The position numbers and the translations under genes were made by a program. The notes under the pieces were generated by a model. It was not told where the DNA came from. It saw only the letters and a program-made list of their open reading frames with translations, and searched no databases. This document shows, piece by piece, positions 1 to 12,071 of a stretch of 64,000 nucleotides of DNA; within the stretch, counting starts at the first letter, position 1; every line of letters begins with the position of its first letter. This stretch comes from Gigaspora margarita (Eukaryota > Glomeromycota > Glomeromycetes > Diversisporales > Gigasporaceae), in contig WTPW01000712.1 in the NCBI GenBank assembly GCA_009809945.1, forward strand, positions 179,438 to 243,437, written 5' to 3'.

Positions 1-594
1 AACAACGCCAAAGCTTGGATGCTTATATCTTTTTCAAGAGTGGCTTAGGATTTTGACTACCAAATGTTATGAAAACATAGAGGTCAGCGTGTTCTTTTAC
101 TTCTTGACAATTGTTATAGTCATAAATTAGACGAGTTAACTCTTCAAAATTTAGATGTTTATTTTTTTATCTAAATATACTACTTCAAGGATACAACCAA
201 TAGATGCGGGTGTAATTATAGCTTTTAAAAGAGCCTATTGTCATTTTCATCTCTGTAAGTTCGTATATATTTGTAAAACAGGGCTGGATACTGCCCAATA
301 AAAATTTTGTCCAAATTTTTTAATAATATTCTAAAAATTTTCTAATATTTTTTTGCTTTTGTTCAAAAAATTTTTGGAGTAGAGTTGATTTTCTGAACAT
401 ACTGTATATTATACTAATGTTGTCAACCCAAAAATTGTTTTTTCGTCATAATACAAAAATTGTACAATATAGTACTAGCATTCGAAAAATTGACTCCAAT
501 AACTAAACAAACTTTTTTTATAGAGCTGGTATTTCTTTTAAATTATTTTTAATTTCTAGATCCTAATTTAAAAATAATTTTTTTAAATATTAGG

Positions 595-1180
595 TGGATG
601 TTGGAGCAAGTCGAAGCCAGAAATCTTATTCAAGATTTAAAGTTGAATATTTTACAAGCGATTTTGTATATTATAAAGAGCTGGGAGGAAGTTTCAGCTC
701 AAACTATATGCAATTGCTAGAATTATACAAAAATTCACCTGTCTAGCGAAAGTCTTTCAGATAACCTTCATGAAGCTAGTAATTCGAGGCTTAAAGTTCT
801 TGTTGGTTCACTGGATATGCTCTGCCTTTCCAACGCAATGGAAGTTGATGAATTCCTTAATTTTAATGGTGAGAATATAGTTTATGAAGTTCCCCCAGAA
901 TTGAAGAACTGGCTTACGTATTCAGAAATAATGAAAGCACAGAAGCTATAGATGAAGAAAATGCTAAAGTAATGAATGATGATGAAAATGATAGTATGGA
1001 ACCTGCAATTGTTAGTGGAAATTCAGCATTGAATAGCTTAGAAAATGTTCAGATGTTTTTAATTCAGCAGGAAACTTCAGGTGAACAATTAAAATCGATT
1101 AATTTTGTTGTGAAATTTATTAGAAGGATCATAACAAGTTCTGCTTAGCAAACTCGCATAGATGAGTATTTTAGGACATG
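595..1180 (+). pseudogene. C-terminal part of a Tigger/pogo (DDE_1, CENP-B-like) transposase
   Basis: Reading from about 595 gives a recognisable tail: VDARNL-like helix, LNILQAI, WEEVSAQTICNC, then an acidic stretch (DDENDSMEPAI, about 965-1015) and a terminal block ALNSLENVQMFL near 1028. In this family the segment lies after the catalytic DDE core and ends in a helical tail with a QTRIDEYF-type motif (about 1146-1170), which is visible here. Several stops and frame changes interrupt it, so it is dead. The catalytic core and DNA-binding domains are not in the window. The terminal repeat at 2303 is in the expected position downstream. Confidence 0.6.
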
Positions 1181-1380
1181 AGAATAGATTATTTTAATAA
1201 ATTAAAGAGGTAAAAAAAATTACCTTTATTTCTGCAATTTGATGAAATACGAAAAACTGATAGTAATTGTAATTATGAACTATCTAGCAGTATTGCAATG
1301 ATAGTGAGCTAGTAAAGCATAGAGGTATATTAAATAACATATTTCTCATGAGATCGGCTTTTTCAATTAAGAAGAGAGTG

Positions 1381-2030
1381 CAGTGCTTTATTTTTTTTTT
1401 AAATTTTATATTTTTTTTAAATTTTAAATTTTTTAAATATATATATATATATATATATATTTTTTATAACATAATTGGCGTTAAATATTTTTTTTTAAAT
1501 TTTAAATTTTTTAAATTTTAATTTTTGAAAAAATGTGTTTGTCACCGGCGGTGACAGTCACCGGAGAATGATCGACCAATTAGATTGTGTAATGTTATGA
1601 TCAAAACAAAAAAAAGCATCGAAATTACTATCATTAGGGTCAGGGTTAGAGCCATAGTTAGCATTCAGGTAAAGCTTCAAATATAGTAAAATTTTGCTAG
1701 GAATTTTTTTTTTTTGCATAAAAAAAAGTAGGTTCATAGACAAAATTTTATGTTAGAAGTGATTTTTCAAAAAAATCAAAGTTTTTGCATTTTTCACATT
1801 ACACGTGATCCTTTGATCTAATTGTTCGATTACACTCCAGTGACTGTCACTGCTGGTGACAAATAGATTCACCCTTAATTTTTAAATTTTTTAAATATAA
1901 ATTTTTTTTTATAACGCGAATTGGCAGTAAATATATTTTTTAAATTTTATATTTTTTAAATTTTTTTGAATTTTTAAATTTTTTAAAAATTTTTATTTTG
2001 TTTTTTTTTTCTTTTGAAATTTCTGATAAA
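1381..2030. repeat. AT-rich low-complexity flanks
   Basis: Runs of T and the word 'tttaaatttt' repeat on both sides of the MITE (1385-1533 and 1873-2010), with an (AT)n tract at 1438-1460. No gene is visible. Confidence 0.7.
1535..1872. mobile_element. MITE with GTCACC..GGTGAC terminal inverted repeats
   Basis: The left end around 1538-1590 (TTTGTCACCGGCGGTGACAG) is repeated inverted at about 1815-1872. About 50 bp match with few differences. A 61-codon minus-strand frame inside (1558-1743) looks incidental. Flanking direct repeats of an AT-rich motif with 'ataac..aattggc.gtaaatat' occur at 1463-1500 and 1907-1950. They may be a duplicated target or part of the local AT minisatellite. A divergent relative of the interior lies at 44570-44830. 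Confidence 0.6.
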
Positions 2031-2340
2031 TAAAGTAGACATTTATGCCATATTAAAGAAATTATAAGAAATTAGCAATAGAATCTTAACTGCATATTCT
2101 ATGTTTATTTATTGTGCAAGACATGGCGAATTGATAATTTTTGTTATTTCGAAGTAATATTTTTGTGTACAGGTTTCAAAATTGGTTTGATCAGATGGCA
2201 TAAAATTTGTATAACATAAATCTGAAATTCCCTAAGTGCATACTCTCTCTAAGTGCACGTTTATGGCTGGTCCCTGGGGTGTGCACTTATGGAGGTCTGA
2301 CTGTATAAAAAAATCAAAATTTTAATATATTAGTTTTTGT

Positions 2341-3158
2341 GAATTACTATTTCCACCATGGTATTTTGCTATTTCCACCATAGTTACACAAGATTTTCTA
2401 TTTTTAGAATTCAAAATAATAACAGATAAACTCTAACCCTAAATACTAATAATTAAACCTTTTTTGGCTTCTAATTGAAAGTTGTAGAGCTCATTTTTCT
2501 GATTCTAATAGTATATTAAATCATCAAAATCGGCCCAGTGGATCCCAAGATACTTGGGATCAAAAAAGAGAATATAAGGATCAGCAAATTTACTATTACA
2601 CAAAGCACTATAAGCCATTAAATGAAAAATTGTGATTTTTGCAAAATTTTATTATTATAATTGGCTTTGAGCTCATAAGTAAAGTTGTTTTTTAGCTCAA
2701 AAAAACACTAGTTTCTTAAGACATATTTTACTATTTATTAGTAAAAATTTTTACTATGATAAAAATCTTTTCAAAACATATATAAAGAAATTAATATAAA
2801 GTTAGAAAAAACCGTTAAACAAAAAATCATGATTTATGCAGAATTTTATTATTACAATTGACTTTGGCTCTTAAGTAAAGTTGTTTTTTGGCTCAAAAAA
2901 ATGCTAGTTTATTAAGATGATATTTATTATTTACTTAGTTAAATTTTTTACTATGATAAAAAAACTTTTAAAACATATGTAAAGAAAAATAATTTATTGT
3001 GTAATAGTGAATTTACTGATCCTTATGTTCTCTTTTTTGATCCCAAGTATCTTTGGATTCTAAATAATATACATGTATTATATTAATTCTAAAAATAGAA
3101 AATTTTGTGTAACTATAGTGAAAATAGCAAAATACCATGTGGAAATAGGCATTTCCTA
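2341..3158. mobile_element. Inverted-repeat element with duplicated core
   Basis: The left arm 2347-2412 (TTTCCACCATGGTATTTTGC onward) reappears inverted at 3080-3150. A second inverted pair lies inside: 2540-2605 against 2996-3060 (GGATCCCAAGATACTTGG-type sequence). Between them are two direct copies of a ~170-200-bp block (2621-2797 and 2820-2992) sharing 'taaagttgttttt.gctcaaaaaa'. The minus-strand frame at 3013-3222 is a by-product of the arm. This looks like a non-autonomous foldback/MITE; no transposase is seen and the superfamily is unassigned. Confidence 0.65.
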
Positions 3159-3840
3159 GTTTTAATATAAATATAGCAAGCAGAATTAATTGAGCACATA
3201 TGTATACAAAATAATTTATCATTTTTATAAATGGGTCAACTGTATAGACTATTTAACAAATTTTGTTGTAATTTATATTATAAAAAAATTTTAAAAAGCT
3301 TTTGTAATTTAAAATAAAAAAGCTAAATAAATGCACATACTAAGTTTTAAATTGAGTAGATTAATTTATAAAAATTGATTTTATAGCTTGAGTCTTAATA
3401 AAATTATAAATAAAGATGTGCTAGAGTATTATTTATAGCTATACCAACCTGTAGTTGGTTAGCTATTTTTTATTAAAAATTTTTTTTTTAAGATTTATAA
3501 TTAAAAATACAATTATTTTATCATTTAAAAAAAAAAAATCTTCATATGTAATAAAGCTACCAAATTCATGCATTATTTATTATTAAAAAAAAACTTCAAA
3601 TAAAAAAAAGCTTCAAATAAAAAAAACTTCAAATAAAAAAAAACTTTGAAAAAAGAGAAAAAAAAAAGAAAAAGAAAAAATAATTTTATATTATTGTATA
3701 ATGAAGTGACAAAGCCACAAAATCCACCTATCTATGCAATAAAAGACAATAAAAAAATTTGTCTATCCACTACAACAAGGATAATAAAAGAAATAGCATA
3801 TCTACTGTAACAAAGTGCTAAAAGAAATAAGAAATAAAAA
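3159..3840. other. AT-rich spacer
   Basis: No gene is seen. Homopurine/A-rich tracts with repeats of 'aaacttcaaataaa' occur at 3585-3650, followed by a purine run to 3680. Confidence 0.5.
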
Positions 3841-4870
3841 AATATATAAAAATGATAAAGAATTCTTGAAAAACCTATTGAAAATTAACAAAGAATACCA
3901 CCAAAAAACTACAAAGAATCCTTGAAAAAACTATTAAAAAACTACCAAGAATCCTTAAAGAACTACTAAAAAACTACAAAGAATTCTTGAAAGAATCACT
4001 AAAATATTATAAAAAATTCTTGAAAGAACTACCAAAAAACTATAAAGAATTCTTGAAAAAACTACTAAAAAACCATAAAGAATCCTTGGAAGGACTACTA
4101 AAAAACTACAAAAATTCTTGAACTACTAAAAAACTATAAAAATCCTTGAAAGAACTAATGAAATTCCACAAAATATTCTTGAAATAACTATTGAAAAACT
4201 ATAAAGAATCCTTGGAAAACCCACTAAAAAACCATAAAAAATCCTTGAAAAAAATGCTAAAAACTACAATGAACTCTTGGAAGAACTACCAAAAAAGCAC
4301 AAAGAATCTTGTAAGAACTGTTGAAAAACTTTAAAGAATCCTTGAAAGAACAATTGAACCCCTACAAAAAATCCTTGGAAGAGCTACTGAAAAAGTATGA
4401 AGAATTCTTGTAAGAACTACTAAAAAAACTATAAAGAATCCTTAAAAAAATTACAGAAAACCTACTAAAAAATAAAGAATCCTTAAAAAAACTACCAAAA
4501 AACTACAAATTTACCAAAAAAACAATGAATAATCTATGAATTTACTAAAAAAACTTAATAAAAAATCACTATAAAATTTATAGAAAAACTTACTAAAAAA
4601 CAACTAACTGAGAATAACAAACTTACCAAAAGAACCTGCAAAAATGATGAATTTACTAAAAAAAATCCACAAAGAATAATGAAGTTATTAAACAAACCTG
4701 CTAAAAAACAATGAATTTACTAGAAACCCTACCAAAAAATAATAACAAACTTGCTGGAAGAACTGACTAAAAACTAACAAAAACCTATTAAACCTATGAA
4801 AAAACTACAAAAAAACTACAAAGAACTTGGCAGAAGAACTTAATAAAAAAATATGATGAATTACCAAAAT
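3840..4870 (+). repeat. Degenerate 33-bp minisatellite
   Basis: About thirty imperfect copies of a unit close to 'aaaaactacaaagaatcc' + 'ttgaaagaactacta' run across this kilobase. Copies decay towards the right end, where the unit shortens to 'aaaaaactaccaa'. The period is a multiple of three, and one frame would read KNYKESLKELL, but stops and length changes show it is not a present-day coding array. Confidence 0.75.
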
Positions 4871-6040
4871 AATGAGAAATTTGATGATTTAAGTATGATT
4901 TTATAAAGCTCCAACTACTGCTCCAATTATAGCACCAATGATAGCACCAACAAAAGCTTCAGTAATGGTTCTAACAATAACTCTAGTAATGACTCTAGTG
5001 ATAACTTTAGTAAAGATTTGAAATAGCAACCAAATCTAAAAAAAAATAATAAAACCACTACCATTCAAATCAGCTTGCTGAGATGGTTCTAATAAGTTTA
5101 AGATCACCCAAATCTAACCATAGGTGATGAGATCGAAACCAATTAATAATTAGATATAGAATCTGCAACCTAATTGGCTGGGGACCTTCTGCGCAAAAGT
5201 TTTTACATGTAGCATATCTAAAATTTATTATATTTGAAGCACATTTATTATGTATTTTATTAATCCAACATATGTTATTTATTTATTTTATTTATTTTAT
5301 TTTTTTTTATATTAAGGTGATCACTTAGGTACCCTAGCACTTTATTTGTACAAACGAGTTGGCCTGGTCATAAATACTACATCACATATTACATTTGTAT
5401 AATGAGAGTACAACCAGCTACTTACACTTTTGGTGTCATTTCACTCTAGCTGCCATACTTACAAGCCAATAATAGAATTGTCTATTTAAACCTTTGGCTT
5501 CTACCCATGTCCTATGTTCCTTCCAATATACTACTTTCAGGAGCTAATTTACTATGAGAAATACTCTGAGGCTTTAGCCAAAAACTTTACAAAGAGCATT
5601 TGCTCTGTGGTAAACCTGGTAGAGCAGTACCTGTTCCATCTAGATATTCATCTACACTTTAGTAGTAATGCATTTACCAAGCCTTGCACTTGGAGTTAGG
5701 GCTAACTATTAACCTTTTAAACTACCTACTTTTGCCCTTGTAAAGTTAACCCAATCCTAGTATATCTGTTTCTTCCTCTTCAAGATATTCCAGACTACCA
5801 ATTCAGTTGGCCTAGAAGGATTGGTTAGCCAGGTATTAGAATGCCTTATGGTCTCCCTTTTCTTGGTCCATGCTTCTGTAATGCATGTCCTTTTCCTCTA
5901 GTACGACTCTAGCAACCAGGTTGGTGGACCCTATACTATTTATTTATATATTTTATTTTTATTATATATATTATATATTTATTAATAGTAGATATAGCAT
6001 AAATTACACATATAGTAGATATAGTCTGTTATATTTGTGA
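4871..6040. other. Unassigned segment of higher complexity
   Basis: At 4912-5025 there is a run of imperfect 'ctccaataatgactctag' repeats. From 5310 to 5930 the sequence has clearly higher GC than its surroundings and few homopolymers. The only frame (5514-5699, plus, 61 codons) has no feature I recognise. The composition suggests an inserted element, but I could not find paired ends. Confidence 0.35.
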
Positions 6041-7345
6041 AAAAAAGTATAAAAGCAGCTAATGTGAACCCCAAGTTCAACATTGAGTCTTCATACTCTT
6101 TTATTAATAAATACAAATATCTAAACCTTCTAATTCAGAGTTTGTCCATTTAAACGTTTTTGATTGGTCGATATCCAAAAAAAATGGACCTGAACGTGGG
6201 AAAACTAATCGAGTAATTATTATCTCATTTTTTATTATGAGATGCTGTGAACGAAGTCACGGGCATCCATTTGTTATGATACCAGATCCCAGGTCCATGA
6301 CGTAACAATGATGACTGTGGAGTATGAGGTAGTGGTGACGGATATCGTGGGTATGGGAATGCATAAGGATGATGTATTAAGTGAGGATGTTGTGAGTGAG
6401 TAAGTATGAGGTCATGAAAATTGGCTATTTAAGAGGAGAAAAGTAGGAATTGTTCTCCCTCTTTTGTCTTTACAGCTAGCTCGGCACAGGTCCAGCTTCA
6501 TCATTAACACCACGTGGTCAAATACAAAATGAAGACAGAAGTGTGAATAATGGTATTAACAGAAGACGAGAATGAAGTTCGTGGTGTATTGCCAGCTGTG
6601 TTGACTCCAGAGAATAATCTAGGGAATGATTTAGAAAAATGGCATCATAGGTTAAAGAATACACTGGACCGTTTGCCAGTGGAAATGTTGAAGTTGCTAT
6701 GTAGCGGTGAAGGTTTTTTGTAGGTAGGAGCTAAAAGAGATTTGTTGGGAGATTAATAGAGAGAATGGTTAGTGAAACGAAGAAAAAAGGTAGAGTGGCG
6801 AATAGTGGTCGAAAAAGAAAAGCGTGGGAAGGGGGAAGCAGTATTGGTTTAGAGGGTGTTGCAGACAAAGGTAATTTTGAATAGAGGGCAATAGCTGGTA
6901 AGGGAAATGCTGTAATACAGGAATGAGTGATACTGGATTTGCAGTTTCTGGTGTTGGAAAGATCTTTATAAAGAGCGATACGACCGACGGTAGAAAAAGC
7001 TGTAGCAGAAATTAAAAGAAAGGTTCAGCCGATGCATAATGGTAAAAGAGTTGATTTGTCACGAAGTAAAGTTGAGTAAAACTAGGGATCAATTCAAATA
7101 TGATGAATAGCGTAAGATTGATCGGTATGTAGATAATACACTGGTTAATATGGATTGGAATTTGATAGATAAAGCGCGAGATGTGACAGCTACGAGGGCA
7201 TTTTTACTGAGATTTGCAGATAGAAAATGTTGGGATGTGACTGCAGAAATATGACTCTTCAGATGAGAACTCCAATGAAACTTTTTTTAAAGAAAAGCTG
7301 GCGAGTGCAATAACAAATGCAAGTGCAAATGTAGAAAAAGTGCTC
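6040..7345 (+). mobile_element. Possible degraded LTR-type retroelement fragment
   Basis: The segment has promoter-like and polyadenylation-like stretches (a TATA-type motif near 6049 and 'attaataaa' near 6104). It then has a TGTTATGATACC start typical of an LTR near 6273 and another TATA-type box near 6427. Downstream, 6540-7340 is scarred former coding sequence with a few readable blocks that I cannot place in a family. It is broken in several places and ends where the satellite begins. The age looks old. The assignment is tentative: a decayed host or other transposon gene would look similar. Confidence 0.3.
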
Positions 7346-7450
7346 TGCAATAGATAAAAAAAAACATATTAATAAAAAATATTATATATATTAGAAAATA
7401 CTAAGAAAAAATTACATTCCACTCAAGATTAATTTCTAGAGTCTTTTGTA

Positions 7451-9210
7451 AATTTTTGATCAGAATTTTTCCTCCAGATTATCTGATAATTACTAATTTT
7501 TTCGGCGATTCTTAATAGTTTGTAGTTTTATGTTGATCTACCAACCAACAGAATTATGGTTATAACCAAAATTTGATCAATGTGCTAAAACCATGTAGCA
7601 ATATAATCAAATTATTGTGCTTTTAACACTTTTTATTAGTTATACAACCCAAGTTATGATCAGAAAATAACATCACAATTAAAATTCATTAACGAATGAT
7701 AGTACCAAATTAACCTTAATCACATACAATATTGTGTAACAAAATCCTTTACGATATCATGGGAAATTTGTCACCTGACGAATTTAGCTGACTCAACCGA
7801 TGTACGATGCAATTTCCAACTGATTACTGTATTTCTACAGTATTGTTAATAAGTTCCGATGACTTTATTATTGCTACATTTCTTCCAATGTTACCTCATA
7901 AATAGTAAAGCATTACTATATCATTATCAAATCATTACACATTTTCAGGTTGTAAATTTTTGATCAGAATTTTTGCCGTCTGGATGATCTAATAATTGTT
8001 AATTTTTCTGATGATTCTTATAGTTCGTAGTTTTATATCGATCTACCAACCAATAGGATCATAGTTATATTCAAAATGTAATCAATCTGCTAAAACTAAT
8101 ATAGCATATGATCGGTTATTATGCTTTCATGCTTTTGATTGGTTATATAGCCTGCATTATGTCATTATGATTCAAATTCGTTAGCAATTGTTGATCATAA
8201 TACCAAATCAGCCTAAACTGCATACAGTTGTGTATTGATTTTGTAACAAAATTCTTTGGGAAATTTTGTCACCTGACCAAATTAGCCAATTCAATTGCAA
8301 TTTATGACCGATTACTACATTTATACTAAATGTAAATTAATAAGCCATAATAACCTTATTACCTCATGATTAGTAAAGCATTACTATATTGTTACTATTG
8401 CACATTTTTAGGTCAAAATTTTTTTGCCATCCAGATTATCTAATGATTACTAATTTTTTCAGCGATTCTTATACCAACCAATAGAATCATGGTTATATCA
8501 AAGATGTGAGCATAAGATCAAGTTATTATACTTTAATGCTTTTGATTAGTTATACAACCCAAGTAATGATCAAGAATGCCAACACAATTCAAATTCATTA
8601 TTACCAAATCAACCACATACTGTATTGTGTATCAATTTTGTAACAAAATTCTTACAGTCACAGAAAATTTTGTTACCTGCCAAAATTTCTGACTAATTAC
8701 TACATTCCTACAGAAATGTAAATTAATAAGCCCTGATGACTTTATGATTACTACATTTCTTCTAATGTTGCCTCATAATTAGTAAAGCATTGCTACATTG
8801 TTACTATCGAATTATTACACATTTTCGGGTTGTAAAATTTTGGTCAGAATTTTTGCTATCCAGATTATCTGATAATTACTAATTTTTTCGATGAATCTTA
8901 ATTTTATTGTTTATATCGATCTCTACCAACCAATAAAATCATGATTATATCCAAAATATTATTAATGTGCTAAAACTTATGTAGCATTATGATCAAAATT
9001 ATTATGCTTTAACGCTTTTAATTAGTTATGCAACCCAATTTATAATTAATCATGTCATCACAATTCAAATTCATTACAATTTATAGTACCACCAGAAATT
9101 TTGTCACCTGACAAAATTACCCAATTAACGTTTCTGTGAAGGGCCTGATAACTTTATTATTACTATATTCCTTACATTGTCACTATCGAATTATTACACA
9201 TTGTCAAGTA
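7451..9210 (+). repeat. Long-period tandem repeat (four units, ~380-500 bp)
   Basis: Units begin at about 7451, 7951, 8412 and 8832 with 'gtaaatttttgatcagaatt' or a variant. They proceed through 'ccagattatctgataattac', 'ctaccaaccaa.agaatcatg', 'gtcacctgac', and end with 'taaagcattactat'. Later units are shorter by internal deletions. A reverse-complement copy lies at 48140-48490 and a fragment at 54405-54475, so the sequence also occurs outside the array. No coding capacity is seen. Confidence 0.8.
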
Positions 9211-9289
9211 TATTCCTGCATAGTAAATTCCCCGTTATCACACTCTTTGTAATAATCGTACATCTTACCATTCTTGGTAATTGGATATT

Positions 9290-9645
9290 GTATATAAAGC
9301 CACGTGAAGTTAATTTTCCATTTTGCGTAAACTGGCATTTCAAAATTCCAGTTGGCAAGTTGGATTTTTTGTTTTTGTAGTTCATGTTCACATCTAAGGT
9401 CACGCAAAGCTAATTCATCAGTTTGCATAACATGAAATTAGAAATTTTGTTTTTTTGATCAGATCTATCGAGTAAATCCAGAAAAATTAAGGTTAACAAA
9501 TGACACCAGAGTAAAAAATTAAATGGCAACAATGGAATTATTTACACAATAGAAATTTAAAAAAAAAATTTTTTTTTTTTTTGGGAAAAATTGGGTCAAC
9601 GGTTTATGCGAAATGAAAATTAACTTTGTGTGGCCTAAAGATTCG
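9290..9645 (-). mobile_element. Dispersed MITE, 'CAAAGTTAATTTT..TTGCATAAC' family
   Basis: The ends carry 'gtgaagttaattttccattttgcgtaa' and its inverted partner 'gaaaattaactttgtgtggcc'. The interior includes CACATCTAAGGTCACGCAAA and the mate of 'ccagtgtcatctgatga'. The same order, in the opposite orientation, is found at 50545-50920. The small overlapping frames at 9177-9428 lie inside the repeat and are not genes. Confidence 0.65.
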
Positions 9646-9887
9646 CTACATGTCATACTATAAACACCAAAAAGCAAGTTCTATAACAAAATTTTTTATA
9701 GTAACTTATAGTAGAATTATGATTATTCTAATAATAACTTTAATCACAATACATATTGGAGCAATAAATTTTGCAACATAATTCCAATACAACTTCAAAT
9801 TTGACTATGTACTTATGCTACAATAAATGATAATTTTTACAATAAAATTTTTAAAAGTTATATAATTAAAAAAAACTGTATAAGATT

Positions 9888-9917
9888 GGTGGCGCAAAGC
9901 GCCACCTATCGCACTAG
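9888..9917 (+). mobile_element. Helitron-like 3' terminus
   Basis: A perfect hairpin GGTGGCGC-AAA-GCGCCACC (9888-9906) is followed 11 nt later by CTAG (9914-9917) and then T. This is the canonical geometry of a Helitron 3' end (hairpin, about 10 nt, CTRR, insertion before T). The 5' TC end and any Rep/helicase gene are not identified, so this marks only a likely non-autonomous or truncated copy. Confidence 0.5.
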
Positions 9918-11524
9918 TTACTACTTAAAATAAACAATTACTAGTATCTTTATATACTTTTAATTGTAGCCTCTTTCATAAATGCAAAATGCCTTAAATC
10001 TTCTTTATTAAGTTTTATAAAAAAACACCTTCTGGCTTAGATAAATTACAGTAAAAAGTAAGGTAACACAAAGTGTTCACTGTTTAAGATCACTCTAGTT
10101 ACCTACTATCTTTAAAGAAATGGATATAGAATAACAATATGTAATATAGATAAAATATATAAAATAAATAACTTATGTATAATAAATAAAATATGTAGTA
10201 TATGCTTTAAAAATAATTAATGCTATATATTATAAATAACATTTTTGTCTGTAGTAATCACCTAACCAATCAGGTTGTAGTTATAAGATTTAATGCTTGA
10301 TAGCTCCGATCTCTGCACCTAGTTATTATATAGAGACAAATTATGGCTCATTAAAACTGTTTGGTGAGCTAAATTGAGATAGTTGATTTATTGAATTCTA
10401 ATAACTAGAAAGAGTTATGGCCATTTTTGTGTTTTTTACAGATCAACAGTATATTTAAGTAAAAATTAGTTAAAATTTATCTAAAATATGCAAATTTGAA
10501 TTAAATAATTTTTTAAAAAATATACAAATCTAGACTTTACCTTATTTAATTTTTCTAATAAGGCTATGCATTCTTTGATCTAACCTATATTTATATTGTG
10601 AGAACCTACTATAGTAAACTCAAAGATTATTTTGTTTATCCAAATAGCCATTTTTAGATTCCAACCTCTATTCAAATATATTTTTTATTCTAAGCTATGT
10701 CTTGACTATATTATTCATATATTGTTGTCTTCAATTACTAATAAATGCTCTTATTCCTAAACATCCTGATTTTTGCAGATTTTTGGTAATAAATAAAACC
10801 TTATATTTATTTATTTTAACTCTAACTGGTTTGGCTTTTGAGTAATTAAAATAAAGATTTATAATTTTGGGTTAGAACAGTTTATATTAGATATATACTA
10901 TTTCAAGATACTTATAGGCTTGAGTTGTGTATATAATCTCTTATCTTCATTTCTTTTATCTTACAATAATGTACATAAATATATAATTCAGTTTTTTTAA
11001 CAATAAAAGAACAGCTATAAAATTTTTTTATAATTAATTACTTACCTTTGTCTATTTTGAGTTTCAAAAAAAAAGAAATCCCAGTAGACAGGTTATTTTT
11101 AAAAATTAACAATCAAGACTTTGACCAATCAAACATGATACATATGAATTTATATAATTTTTATATAAAACAAGGTAAAGCATTGTGCATACTGTAAGTT
11201 TTGTGTTAGCTATTATGTAAGACATGATCAATTAGGTCAATTATGAATATATACTGTATTGCAATAATATACATGAATAATAATCATATGAATAGTGAAA
11301 TCTGCACAAAGGTACTAATTTTTTTGGGCTTGCATTAATAATCAAATATTTATATATAGTTTCAAAATGGGTTCTTGACAAATAGAATGTTAACTAATAA
11401 GAGATTATAGTAAAAGATAATATACATGAGGAAAATTTTAAACAATTGTTCTTTTTAAAGTAATAAATTGACTTTTTTTCATATATAAGGTAAAGAAAAA
11501 AATGTTTAGTAAATGTTAATTAAT
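9918..11524. other. AT-rich spacer, no gene seen
   Basis: The sequence is long AT-rich non-coding with no frame above about 60 codons, no paired ends and no tandem structure that I could detect. Confidence 0.5.
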
Positions 11525-11532
11525 GTTAAGGT

Positions 11533-12068
11533 TAAGAATGTTAAGTGGTTTGTTCAGTCCAGTTCTGGTTCAGTCCCAAGAAGTTCAATGAAAAAATGAA
11601 CTGAGCTGAAGTTCATGAACTTAAAGTTCAAACTTGAGTTTGAACTTGAGTTCATAAACTCAAAGTATAAACTTCAGGTCAGCTTTAAGTTTAAGCTCGA
11701 GTTTATGAACTAAGTTTATTTTATTCATTACTTTATTAAATATATAAAATATATATTTAGAGTATATTTAGATGTACTGAATATAAAAGTGATATTGTAC
11801 TAAACCTGTACTTACAAGATTCTAACTATGTATATATATTATTTGATATGATCTACTTAGATAAAATATAAATTATGGTTGAACTACTAGTTCATAAACT
11901 GGGTTTCTAAACTAGTTTTATAAAATTAAGTTTAACTAAACCAAGTTATAAACTTGATTATAAAACTAATTTGGAAACTACTAGTTAATTTTTCTCTAAA
12001 TGAACTACTAACAAATCTAGTTTGAACTGGGTTTGAACTCATTTCATCTGGATTACTTAACATCTCTA
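11533..12068. mobile_element. hAT-type MITE, TSD GTTAAGGT (interrupted)
   Basis: The left end TAAGAATGTTAAGTGG and the inverted right end TAGAGATGTTAAGTAATCC define the terminal repeats. The left 8-bp duplication is GTTAAGGT (11525-11532). The right copy is split by a later insertion: GTT at 12069-12071 and AAGGT at 13547-13551. The interior is dominated by imperfect repeats of 'gaacttgagtttgaac'. The 8-bp duplication and TAGAG-like ends fit the hAT superfamily. No transposase is present. Confidence 0.75.
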
Positions 12069-12071
12069 GTT

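Larger units (their letters stand above)
1..2303 (+). mobile_element. Tigger/pogo-type DNA transposon, right part
   Basis: The right terminus reads GGAGGTCTGACTG at 2291-2303, followed by TA. That is the reverse complement of the CAGTCAGACCTCC ends typical of pogo/Tigger elements, which duplicate TA. The subterminal stretch 2232-2290 repeats an 'aagtgca' motif. Inside lies the C-terminal remnant of a DDE transposase (595-1180). The left end is not in the window, so the element probably starts before base 1. It has been invaded by another inverted-repeat element at 1535-1872. Bases 1-594 show no readable frame I can assign. The family call is firm from the terminus plus the coding remnant; the left boundary is unknown. 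Confidence 0.6.
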
